The position numbers and the translations under genes are program-made. From Baffinella frigidus (taxonomy: Eukaryota > Cryptophyceae > Cryptomonadales > Baffinellaceae), in the NCBI GenBank assembly GCA_026770585.1, contig MU646372.1:57491-68370 (forward strand): a stretch of DNA of 10,880 bases, written 5' to 3'. Shown here in pieces: positions 1 through 5,409 of the stretch. Every line of letters starts with the position of its first letter. Position 1 is the first letter of the stretch. The notes beneath the pieces are model-generated. The model had not been told where the DNA came from and searched no databases. It saw only the letters and a program-made list of their open reading frames with translations.

Positions 1-16
1 GGGGGGGGGGGGGGGG
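1..16. repeat. poly-G tract at window start
   Basis: Sixteen G in a row open the window. Together with the poly-C tract at the far end it suggests that assembly broke at homopolymers; interior runs of 9-14 G also occur, for example near 2813-2826 and 7658-7667. Its true length cannot be known from this sequence. Confidence 0.9.
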
Positions 17-27
17 TAACCAGGGGG

Positions 28-55
28 AAATGTCCAGGCCGTTGCCGTTAATGAT
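28..55 (+). repeat. R1 repeat, copy 1 (5' half only)
   Basis: Carries the R1 core TGTCCAGGCCGTTGCCGTT followed by AATGAT. It stops where other copies continue into ATTCCCGCG. That missing half reappears at about 422, so the unit seems split by 56-418. Confidence 0.7.
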
Positions 56-245
56 ACAGTGGACCTACCCTAACACATGCCCGTCGGGGCCAGACTGATC
101 GAGTATGTGTGGAAGGTAGGTATGCGTTATGGTGTCCACCTTTCAGGCATACTTCCTTGCAGGGGGAAATCGGGGGCCGGCCGAAGGAGTATGTGTGGAG
201 GGTAAGTATGAGTGAGGGTAGCCTGTGATAGGGTAGGTGGACTGT
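56..245. repeat. foldback (inverted repeat) near left end
   Basis: Imperfect inverted repeat with arms at 56-80 and 221-245; the outer part (ACAGTGGACCTACCC against its reverse complement) has one mismatch. Between the arms, GAGTATGTGTGGA-RGGTA occurs twice (about 99 and 187). No coding potential is convincing. The element sits exactly where R1 copy 1 is interrupted. Confidence 0.6.
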
Positions 246-418
246 ACCCCATCTAGAGCCCGAGTCCCACTACCGAGCTTGCACGTGAGCTCCCCTAGGC
301 CCACCCCCGAACGAGCACCTAACCGCGCGCTTACCCTCGAGATCTCATATGGAAACACTTATAATGTAAAAACGTGATGTCAATGAAAATTACTACACGT
401 TGGCTTGAGTATTACTAG
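246..418. other. unassigned stretch
   Basis: I see no convincing exon, RNA gene or repeat here. Base composition changes from GC-rich (246-330) to AT-rich (350-418). It belongs to the roughly 363 bp separating the two halves of an R1 unit, so it may be part of a larger insertion whose right end is near 418. Confidence 0.4.
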
Positions 419-475
419 GTGTTATTCCCGCGGGGACATCAGGAGGCTGCGGACCGGGTGAGGCCTGGAGGCTAT
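419..475 (+). repeat. R1 repeat, 3' half
   Basis: Starts TTATTCCCGCGGGGACATCA and continues AGGAGGCTGCGGACCGGGTG, matching the second half of the R1 copy at 857-955. It complements the half at 28-55. Confidence 0.65.
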
Positions 476-554
476 ACCTCTCGAGGTAGTGGATCCACTG
501 CACCATCAGTGGATTCGTACCAGAGTACGGCCAGGTCAAACGCCCCAGATGTAT
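476..554. repeat. short palindromes
   Basis: Contains small hairpin-forming sequences, including GTGGATCCAC, the pair GATCCACTG / CAGTGGATT around a 6-nt loop, and CGTAC-CAGA-GTACG. No gene is visible. The role is unknown. Confidence 0.4.
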
Positions 555-679
555 ACAGGGGTACCTCGCTCATGAGAAACCGCGCCCCCCTAGGACCCTA
601 CAGTAGGACCACGCCTAGGGCCCTATGGCGGTCCTAGGGGGGGGGCGTTTCTTATGAGCTATGATCGAGGCATCCCTGT
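555..679. repeat. foldback with CCTAGGAC core
   Basis: Imperfect inverted repeat. The left arm runs from ACAGGGGTACCTCG through CATGAGAAAC to CCCCCCTAGGACC. The right arm is its reverse complement with an extra ~8 nt (near GCTATGAT) and a longer C run. The loop holds CCCTACAGTAGGACC, a degenerate form of the CCTAC-S-GTAGG palindrome seen in foldbacks further right. Ends and target duplication are not clear. Confidence 0.65.
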
Positions 680-720
680 AGCCACTGGAGGCTGCGGTTG
701 GAGGCTGCGGTGCGGGGGGG

Positions 721-780
721 GGTACCCCGGGCGGATGTCCAGGCCGTTGCCGTTGATGATATTCCCGCGCGAACATCAGG
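721..780 (+). repeat. R1 repeat copy
   Basis: Complete R1 core from GGTACCCCGGGCGGATGTCC to GCGCGAACATCAGG. Read on the minus strand it gives the peptide SRGNIINGNGLDIRPG, followed by a GGTACC sequence where the exon-like copies have GGTAAC. The upstream 680-720 contains GGAGGCTGCGGT twice in tandem. Confidence 0.75.
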
Positions 781-856
781 TGTATGGCGCATGGTGTATG
801 GTTTAGGAGGAAGAGCTGTTTAGGAGGAGGGGTTTCGGAGGAGGGGCCGGCTGGGA

Positions 857-955
857 ACCCCGGGCGGATGTCCAGGCCGTTGCTGTTGATGATATTCCCG
901 CGGGAACATCAGGAAGCTGCATATCGGGTGAGGCCTGGAGGCTGCGGTTCAAGGG
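857..955 (+). repeat. R1 repeat copy, longest form
   Basis: Shows the full unit: ACCCCGGGCGGATGTCC, then GTTGATGATATTCCCGCGGG, AACATCAGGAAGCTGC, and a GGGTGAGGCCTGGAGGCTGC tail. The middle is a 20-bp near-palindrome, GATATTCCCGCGGGAACATC. The minus strand reads GNIINSNGLDIRPG, but the splice-donor-like GT is lost (GGTTCC). Confidence 0.75.
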
Positions 956-1010
956 CTGCGAAGCCCACCAACCCTCACGAAAAGCCATTGATGAGAAGGG
1001 GGGGGGTGTT

Positions 1011-1071
1011 ACCCCGGGCGGATATCCTGCCCGTTGCCGTTGATGATGTTCCCGCGCGAACATCAGGAGGC
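1011..1071 (+). repeat. R1 repeat copy
   Basis: R1 core preceded by a 9-nt G run and GTGTTACCCCGGGCGG. On the minus strand it reads SRGNIINGNGQDIRP and then GGGTAACACC, so it keeps both the peptide and a potential splice donor. The GGG and GAT codons here are GGC and GAC in the copy at 1529-1626. A minus-strand TGA lies just upstream of the shared part. Confidence 0.7.
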
Positions 1072-1075
1072 AAGC

Positions 1076-1225
1076 TTATCTCAGAAAACGAGTTCTAAAA
1101 CTCGTTTTCTTAAGTCAATTCCCCTATAAATTTGTCAACTTATGCGGAGAGTAAAGAATAAGTTGACGAATTTGTAGAGGGATTGACTTAAGAAAACGAG
1201 TTTTAGAACTCGTTTTCTGAGATAA
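1076..1225. mobile_element. 150-bp nested-hairpin foldback element (copy 1)
   Basis: Two 68-nt arms (1076-1143 and 1158-1225) match in 64 of 68 positions around a 14-nt loop, GCGGAGAGTAAAGA. Each arm contains its own hairpin (GAAAACGAGTT / AACTCGTTTTC), so the DNA could fold as a stem with two side hairpins. The ends are TTATCTCAG / CTGAGATAA. A 4-bp direct repeat AAGC flanks it at 1072-1075 and 1226-1229, consistent with target-site duplication. It has no coding capacity, so it would be a non-autonomous MITE-like element moved in trans. A second copy lies at 10512-10659 with an identical loop. Confidence 0.85.
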
Positions 1226-1260
1226 AAGCCTCACCCGATCCGCAGCCGCGGGAACGTTGA
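1226..1260 (-). repeat. R1 tail, inverted
   Basis: GCCTCACCCGATCCGCAGCC is the reverse complement of the R1 tail seen at 445-470 and 917-955. R1 sequence therefore lies on both sides of the 150-bp foldback in opposite orientation. Confidence 0.55.
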
Positions 1261-1307
1261 GCGTTGTTGGGGGCAGGCCTAAACACTGAACACTAAACCG
1301 GGGCACA

Positions 1308-1422
1308 GCTTCCACGCACCACCAGGTAACCACCTATCATCCACACACCACCAGATAGCGCCCCCCCCCCCATCATCAACGCTCTTTCAGGCGACCTATC
1401 ATCCGCACAACCCATCATCCGG
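1308..1422 (-). repeat. inverted copy of block 2766-2876
   Basis: The reverse complement of this stretch matches 2766-2876 with few differences. Shared landmarks are GGATGATAGGTC, CTGAAAGAGCGTTGATGATG, a G run, GGCGCTATCTGGTGG and GGTGGTTACCTGGTGGTGCG. In this orientation it carries CCACCAGGTAACC, a splice-donor-like sequence. No gene is assigned. Confidence 0.75.
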
Positions 1423-1516
1423 GGTACCCTGGGCGGATGTCCTGCCAGTTGCCGTTGATGATGTTGCCGGAGCTCCTCAAATTGGAGGACGCACCCAACT
1501 GAAGTCTCGAGGTTAA
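1423..1516 (-). pseudogene. exon-like block with NIINGN module (copy A)
   Basis: On the minus strand, after a CTTCAG acceptor-like site near 1502, the frame reads about 24 codons: LGASSNLRSSG, then NIINGNWQDIRPG, running into GGTACC. The second half is the peptide module shared with R1. I do not recognise the protein. The weak donor and lack of flanking gene structure make this either a decayed exon or a chance frame in a repeat. Confidence 0.35.
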
Positions 1517-1528
1517 TAATGGGGTTAC

Positions 1529-1626
1529 CCGGGGCGGATGTCCTGGCCGTTGCCGTTGATGATGTTCCCGCGGCTGTTCCGCACGCGCACCTCCTCCGCC
1601 GCCACGCCGTTCCGGTACGCCCGCGC
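1529..1626 (-). CDS. possible exon with NIINGN module (copy B)
   Basis: On the minus strand a GTGCAG acceptor-like site is followed by 98 nt (32 codons plus 2 nt): ARAYRNGVAAEEVRVRNSRG, then NIINGNGQDIRP. It ends at G|GTAACC, a good donor match; reading through without splicing hits TAA at once. The residue mix is that of an ordinary soluble protein and is not low complexity. Several R1 copies share only its last part, often with third-base changes. This may be the surviving exon from which the R1 module derives. Family and function are unknown, and no partner exon was located with confidence. Confidence 0.4.
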
Positions 1627-2340
1627 CTGCACGGCTGCACGAAAATGGTACGAGAGAGATCAATACAAATTCGGGACGAGATTGGTCAGTGGAAATCCTG
1701 CCGGCACGGCTGATCGGACCATCCACCGCCCGCGCCTGCACGGCTGCACGGAAATGGTGGGTTAGACACCCCTCCGAGGCGTGTTAGACACACTCTCACG
1801 CAGTGTTAGACACACCCACCGATGACTGTGCCCCGCCACCCGCGGCTGTCGGGACGAGACTCCCATGATCAGGTCAAACCCAGCGTTCCACGCCATTCCG
1901 GTATGCCCGCGCCTGCACGGCTGCCGGGACGAGAGTGGTCAGTGGAAATCCAGCCTGCACGGCTGCATCAACCACGCACGCTGAGATGTCAGCGCTTTTC
2001 CCGCACCACTGCAGGCCGGGATCCCATGATCAGTACAAATCCTGCCTGCACGGCTGCACGTCCGGGAAATGGTGGGTTGGACACCCCTCCGCGGCGTGTT
2101 AGGCACACCCCCGCACCGTGTTAGACACACCCAACGATGACACGGATGCCACACTCGTGCACGGCTGCCCGGACCAGCCACCCCGAGATGCCAGCGGTGT
2201 GCCCCACCACCCAGCCACTCCGCGGCGTATTAGACACGCCCCCTCGCCGTGTTAGACACACCCAACGATGACAATGATGCCACACTCGTGCACAGCTGCC
2301 GGGACGAGACTCCCGTGACCAGTACAAAACCGGCTGCACT
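1626..2340. repeat. satellite-like higher-order repeat array
   Basis: An irregular array built from three recurring pieces. Piece 1 is CCTGCACGGCTGC, at 1626, 1736, 1913, 1952 and 2043, with variants at 2156 and 2288. Piece 2 is a CGGGACGAGA-type block followed by GGTCAGTGGAAATCC or CCCATGATCAG. Piece 3 is the run GACACCCCTCCG..GGCGTGTTAG..GTGTTAGACACACCCAMCG, at 1762, 2075 and 2216. Spacing of the larger unit is roughly 140-310 bp. Minus-strand frames repeat similar peptides but are interrupted. I see no gene here. Confidence 0.7.
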
Positions 2341-2364
2341 ACCCGGGAAGGGGCGTGGCGTCGA

Positions 2365-2413
2365 CCTGGTGGTGCGTGGATGATGGGGCCGTGGTGATCA
2401 TCCATCCGCCCCA
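2365..2413 (+). repeat. left half of a duplicated block (interrupted copy)
   Basis: CCTGGTGGTGCGTGGATGAT to ATCCATCCGCCCCA matches 3019-3067. Here the sequence is interrupted after GCCCCA by the 141-bp element at 2414-2554. At 3067 it continues directly into TGTTCCTCTTCTCC. Confidence 0.8.
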
Positions 2414-2554
2414 CCACCAGCCCTGGGAGGTTGCTCAAATTGTGGTCTGGAGTTTGAGACATTTTACCTTGCAGCCAGCCCAGATCTGGGGTGTCTGCAA
2501 GGTGAATTGAAAATGTTCCAGGGCACTATTTGAGCAACCTCCCAGGGCTAGTGG
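2414..2554. mobile_element. CCACCAGCCC foldback element (copy 1)
   Basis: A 141-bp palindromic element. The left end is CCACCAGCCCTGGGAGG then TTGCTCAAAT; the right end is ATTTGAGCAA then CCTCCCAGGGCTAGTGG. The centre carries CCCAGATCTGGGGTGTCTGC. A CA dinucleotide flanks both sides (2412-2413 and 2555-2556). The empty site at 3053-3082 reads straight through, which fixes the boundaries. It has no coding capacity. Related copies lie at 4774-4910, 7380-7469 (half) and 9383-9523, and one end alone at 3956-3973. Confidence 0.85.
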
Positions 2555-2571
2555 CATGCGCCTCTTCTCCC

Positions 2572-2625
2572 ACCCCCAAGGCCTCCTTTGCCATCCTGCC
2601 ATCTCACATTCCGAGAGCAGCGAGT
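2572..2625 (+). pseudogene. copy of part of exon 4 (TPKASFAI segment)
   Basis: Eighteen codons read TPKASFAILPSHIPRAAS, matching 8808-8861 (TPKASFAIPPSHIPTAAS). Six of eight base differences are silent; two change residues (P to L, T to R). One codon further on is TGA. The copy starts just after a pyrimidine-rich stretch that ends CCCCCAAG. A decayed exon copy is the simplest reading. Confidence 0.55.
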
Positions 2626-2647
2626 CGCTGACCCCGCCCAGCCCTTG

Positions 2648-3067
2648 TGGTGCGTGGATGCTAGGCCCGTGCCTGGATGAGCGTCGTGGCTGCTGGGCTA
2701 CGGGGAGGGGCGCGGGGGCGGGGGGGCGAGGAGGAGGGGCGTGGCCCCTACCTAGTGGCGCGCGGACGATGGGTTGTGCGGATGATAGGTCACCTGAAAG
2801 AGCGTTGATGATGGGGGGGGGGGGGCGCTATCTGGTGGCGCGTGGGTGATGGGTGGTTACCTGGTGGTGCGTGGATGCTAGGCCGGTGCCTGGATGAGCG
2901 TCGTGGCTGCTGGGCTACGGAGAGGGGCGGGGGGGGCGCGGGGCTGCTACGTGGTGGTGCGTGGATGATGGGGGGGGGGGCGCTATCTGGTGGTGAGTGG
3001 GTGATGGGTGGTTGGTTACCTGGTGGTGCGTGGATGATGGGCCCATGGTGGTCATCCATCCGCCCCA
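2648..3067 (+). repeat. 217-bp tandem duplication, GTGG/G-run rich
   Basis: TGGTGCGTGGATGCTAGGC with the following GTGCCTGGATGAGCGTCGTG occurs at 2648 and again at 2865, period 217. Each unit has G-rich runs (for example 2700-2740 and 2813-2826), a GGCGCTATCTGGTGG block and a GTGGTGCGTGGATG tail. The G runs could form G-quadruplexes. Minus-strand frames give proline-rich peptides such as PPIIHAPP, which I take as products of the repeat and not a gene. Confidence 0.75.
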
Positions 3068-3082
3068 TGTTCCTCTTCTCCT
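3053..3082 (+). other. empty insertion site for the 2414-2554 element
   Basis: CATCCATCCGCCCCA is followed directly by TGTTCCTCTTCTCC. At 2399-2570 the same left flank is followed by the 141-bp element plus CA, then TGCGCCTCTTCTCC. The CTCTTCTCCTGTTTCAG at the end resembles an intron acceptor. Confidence 0.75.
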
Positions 3083-3089
3083 GTTTCAG

Positions 3090-3578
3090 GGTTTAGGGTT
3101 TGGGGTTTAGTGCTGAGGGCTTATTTTTTTATTTTTTTATTTTCTATTTTCTATTTTCTTATTTTAAGGTGTTAGTTAGGTCTTAGGTGTGAGGTGTTAG
3201 GTGTTAGAGGTGTTAGGTGTTAGAGTCTAGGGTCTAGGGTCTAGGGTCCAGGGTCTAGGGTCTAGGGTCTAGAATTTAGGGTTTAGGGTTCAAGGTTTAT
3301 GGTTTGTGTTTATGGTTTATGGTTTATGGTTTATGGTTTAAGGTTTAGTGTTTAGGGTTGAGTGTTTATGGTTGATGGTTCAAGGTTTAAGGTTTTAAGG
3401 TTAAGTGTTTGGTGTTTAGGGTTTATGGTTTAGCGTTTAGGGTTTATGGCTAATGGTTTAATGTTTAGTGTTCAGGGTTTATGGTTTATGGTTTATGGTT
3501 TAAGGTAATTTTTAGGGTTTAGGGTTTAGGGTTTAGGGCTTAGGGCTTAGGGTTTAGGGTTTAGGGTTTAGGGTTTAG
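3090..3578 (+). repeat. degenerate TTTAGGG telomere-like tract
   Basis: Heptamer and hexamer variants (TTTAGGG, TCTAGGG, TTTATGG, GTTAGGTG) fill this stretch. The cleanest perfect TTTAGGG units are at 3513-3577. The degeneracy, and similar tracts inside the introns of the plus-strand gene, argue for interstitial repeat and not a chromosome end. The G-rich strand is plus here, whereas later tracts have the C-rich strand on plus. Confidence 0.85.
3120..3170 (+). repeat. T-rich low-complexity tract
   Basis: Repeats of TATTTTTTTATTT and TTTTCTATTTTCTA lie between the G-rich duplications and the TTTAGGG tract. No gene. Confidence 0.8.
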
Positions 3579-3614
3579 GTAAACCTGGCACCTGGGGCCG
3601 CACCGTCTCCTGGT

Positions 3615-3806
3615 GTCAGCAAATCCAGCCCTGAATCCCAGGTCCCACACTCTAAACCCTGAAGCCCTCAACCCCACACCCTAAATCTGCCCCATATACC
3701 GCTTCATGGAGTCAGCAAATCCAGCCCTCACTCCCACGCCTCAAACTCTCAACCCTGAAGCCCTAAACCCCAAACCCTAAATCTGCCCCATGTACCGCTT
3801 CCCCTC
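3615..3806 (+). repeat. 96-bp direct duplication with CCCTAAA-like interior
   Basis: GTCAGCAAATCCAGCCCT starts two units, at 3615 and 3711. Both continue through CTAAACCCTGAAGCCCT-like sequence to CTAAATCTGCCCCAT and TACCGCTTC. The telomere-like heptamers are on the opposite strand to those in 3090-3578. Confidence 0.8.
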
Positions 3807-3830
3807 CTTTCGATTTCTCTCTGTCTGGGC

Positions 3831-3861
3831 AGCGTGGCTTACCTACAACCAGTCCTCTGAA
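3831..3861 (+). CDS. possible short exon (WLTYNQSSEG)
   Basis: A long pyrimidine tract ends in CTGTCTGGGCAG at about 3830, a strong acceptor look. The following ~31 nt read AWLTYNQSSEG and end at GAAG|GCAAGT, a consensus GC-type donor. The block is very short and no adjoining exon in matching phase is certain, so this is only a candidate. Confidence 0.25.
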
Positions 3862-3955
3862 GGCAAGTGTGTGGAGTGTTTCAGTTTCTCAGATTTTTAC
3901 CTCGGGGGGGGGCGGTGTATGTGCCGCGTGGGCTGCCAAACGATCAAAATACCAC

Positions 3956-3973
3956 ACCTCGGAGGGCTGGTGG
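3956..3973 (+). mobile_element. solo end of the CCACCAGCCC foldback family
   Basis: ACCTCGGAGGGCTGGTGG is identical to the right end of the element at 4774-4910, but no matching left end is found nearby. A truncated copy is likely. Confidence 0.55.
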
Positions 3974-4030
3974 TAGGATACACAGCGGGCTACGAAGGGG
4001 TTCGTGGTAGCTCAGCCTCCAAGAATCGGT

Positions 4031-4076
4031 TAGGATATTCGTAGAATCAACCCTAGGATATCTGTAGAAACAACCC
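4031..4076 (+). repeat. 23-bp tandem repeat
   Basis: TAGGATATTCGTAGAATCAACCC is followed by TAGGATATCTGTAGAAACAACCC, period 23 with few differences. Confidence 0.65.
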
Positions 4077-4079
4077 GAA

Positions 4080-4118
4080 CCTATGTCCCTACGGATGGCC
4101 TACGGTAGGATCCTAGGA
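4080..4118 (+). repeat. CCTACGGTAGG-containing dispersed repeat
   Basis: CCTATGTCCCTACGGATGGC then CTACGGTAGGATCCTAGGA. A close relative is at 10394-10428 with central C instead of G. Part of the CCTAC-S-GTAGG palindrome family. Confidence 0.65.
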
Positions 4119-4199
4119 TTTTTCACGTGTGGGTTATTCACGAAATATTTTGAAGTCCGCCGCGTGGTCGGAGAGCTGGTGGCAGGTTTCATAGGGAAA

Positions 4200-4330
4200 C
4201 GACCCGAAACTAGGGTAGTTTAGCCTACAGATCTCCTATGACCAGGCCTACCGTAGGAGGTGGGTCTCCTAGGAGGAGGTCCTAGGAGCCCCTCTGCCTA
4301 CGGTAGGCAGGTTGGAGGGAATGTGGGTCG
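4200..4330. repeat. foldback with two CCTAC-S-GTAGG palindromes
   Basis: The core hairpin 4246-4308 pairs GCCTACCGTAGG..TCTCCTAGGA with TCCTAGGAGCCCCTCTGCCTACGGTAGGC-type sequence. The left flank CGACCCGAAACTAGGGTAG resembles the outer arm of the foldback at 8969-9111. The right outer arm is weak (GTGGGTCG only). No coding sequence. Confidence 0.6.
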
Positions 4331-4401
4331 GGCGTGTGCAGGTCTGTAGAAGCCACCCGAAAACCCCGGCTGTGTTAGGCCCGCGTGCGTCAGTGGATTT
4401 C

Positions 4402-4563
4402 ATAGGCTAACGGCCTGAAAATGGGGTAGTTAGGCATACGGCATTGCCTAGGACCTCCAACCGTAGGCCGAGGGATCCTAGGACCAAAAAGTCTCGGCCT
4501 ACGGTAGGAGGTCCTAGGCAATGCCGTAGGCCTAACTACCCCATTTTCAGGCCGTTACCCTAT
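4402..4563. mobile_element. 162-bp foldback, CCTAC-S-GTAGG family
   Basis: Long, well-matched inverted repeat. The left arm runs ATAGGCTAACGGCCTGAAAA, then TGGGGTAGTTAGG and GCATTGCCTAGGACCTCC. The right arm is its near-exact reverse complement ending GCCGTTACCCTAT. The loop includes GGATCCTAGGACCAAAAAGT. The right arm also contains CCCCATTTTCAG, a usable intron acceptor for the open frame at 4551. The target duplication is not clear. Confidence 0.75.
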
Positions 4564-4742
4564 TAGTGTTGCCGGGGCTGAACACGGGAGGTGTGGGAGA
4601 GGGTGAAGATGAGAGGTGGCAGGCTGAATTAGGGACGCGGGAGGGGGCGTACCAGCTCTCCTTTGCGCGAGTCAGGCCGCACGATGGTGTTTGGACTTCC
4701 CTCGTATCTGCACGGGACTCACGCCTCAGGGACAAGAGTAAG
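4551..4742 (+). CDS. possible internal exon, 64 codons
   Basis: The frame is open from the acceptor-like CCATTTTCAG (ends 4550) to a donor-like AAG|GTATAAG at 4742/4743, exactly 64 codons, phase 0 at both ends. It reads AVTLLVLPGLNTGG, then acidic GEGEDERWQAELG, TREGAYQLSFARVRPHDG, VWTSLVSARDSRLRDKSK. Composition is mixed and protein-like with no low-complexity run. The acceptor lies in the right arm of the foldback at 4402-4563, so if used, the mobile element supplies the splice site. I do not recognise a family. The opposite strand is also open here, so confidence is modest. Confidence 0.35.
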
Positions 4743-4773
4743 GTATAAGAGTTCCGTGCCCATCCGCGAGGCA

Positions 4774-4910
4774 CCACCAGCCCTCCGAGGTGACTCAAAT
4801 AGTGCCCTGGAGCCCTTTTAGATTCCAAAAGTTAACACATTTTAGCTTGAAATTCAACTTTTTGAAAACAGTTCCAGAGCACTATTTGAGCCACCTCGGA
4901 GGGCTGGTGG
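4774..4910. mobile_element. CCACCAGCCC foldback element (copy 2)
   Basis: A 137-bp element. The left end is CCACCAGCCCTCCGAGG then TGACTCAAATAGTGC; the right end is GCACTATTTGAG then CCACCTCGGAGGGCTGGTGG. It is flanked by CA on both sides (4772-4773 and 4911-4912), the same target duplication as copy 1. The AT-rich centre lacks the CCCAGATCTGGGG palindrome found in copy 1. No coding capacity. Confidence 0.85.
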
Positions 4911-4912
4911 CA

Positions 4913-5217
4913 CGTGCGGGGGTGTTGCCCGACCCATGGCTGCCACCAGTAACCCGTAGCTGCTTTTACCGGACCCTTGTGAGAATCCGGGAACGAATTT
5001 TTTTTTTTAGTATATTCGTAGGGACCCCTACGGTAGGAGGCCCTAGGGGCCTCGGAATTGCTGACGGGAGATACGGACATATATATCCGGGTTAGCTGAA
5101 ATTTACTACAGTACCCGACCCGGTTATGAGCTGCAACGGGTTGCTGGTGGTGAGGGGTAGGTTGGCGCTGTCCGCACCAGGGTTTCGCCGACAGAAATTG
5201 TTGTCTAGCCTCTCTGG
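4913..5217. other. stretch without a supported gene
   Basis: It contains a run of 10 T (about 5000-5009) and one exact CCTACGGTAGG palindrome at 5027-5037 next to GGCCCTAGGGGCC-like sequence. Minus-strand codons from about 5207 down to 5090 stay open (PERLDNNFCRR and on), but I could not tie them to a splice pattern. Confidence 0.4.
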
Positions 5218-5409
5218 CTACTGCAAAGCCCCAGAGGAAGTCTCAAAATTCTTGGACACGACACTAAAATTACTTGTAGGTTACCTTTTGACGAATTTTG
5301 GTCACGTCCTTGGGGGTTAAAATTGCCTTTTGAGGAGAAAATGGCTCAAAAGTATAGGACACCAGAGTGTCCGCTACTTTTTGACACTTCCCCTGGGGCT
5401 TTTCAGTAG
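5218..5409. mobile_element. 192-bp foldback, CTACTG-AAAGCCCC family
   Basis: Terminal inverted repeats of about 31 nt. The left is CTACTGCAAAGCCCCAGAGG then AAGTCTCAAAA; the reverse complement of the right is CTACTGAAAAGCCCCAGGGG then AAGTGTCAAAA, three mismatches. The right half contains a nested hairpin, AAGTATAGGACAC / GTGTCCGCTACTT. The design, terminal repeats with inner hairpins and no gene, resembles the 150-bp element at 1076. The target duplication is not evident. Confidence 0.7.

Noticed and set aside
1626-2340. CRISPR array
   Set aside because: Repeats are irregular in length and order, spacers are themselves repeated, no cas genes, and the genome looks eukaryotic.
2121-2462. Minus-strand frames over the satellite and GTGG repeats (HCHRWVCLTR, PPIIHAPP)
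   Set aside because: The repeated peptides follow directly from DNA repeats, with stops and frame changes between units.
3090-3578. A true chromosome end
   Set aside because: The repeats are degenerate, internal, followed by other sequence, and similar tracts lie within introns.
3790-4044. Plus-strand 84-codon open frame as a whole
   Set aside because: It crosses a pyrimidine-rich acceptor, a G run and a solo transposon end; only the short part after the acceptor looks exon-like.
4774-4910. Spliced-leader RNA (TTTGAGCC resembles part of a dinoflagellate leader)
   Set aside because: Only a few bases match, and the sequence is the terminal repeat of a foldback element.
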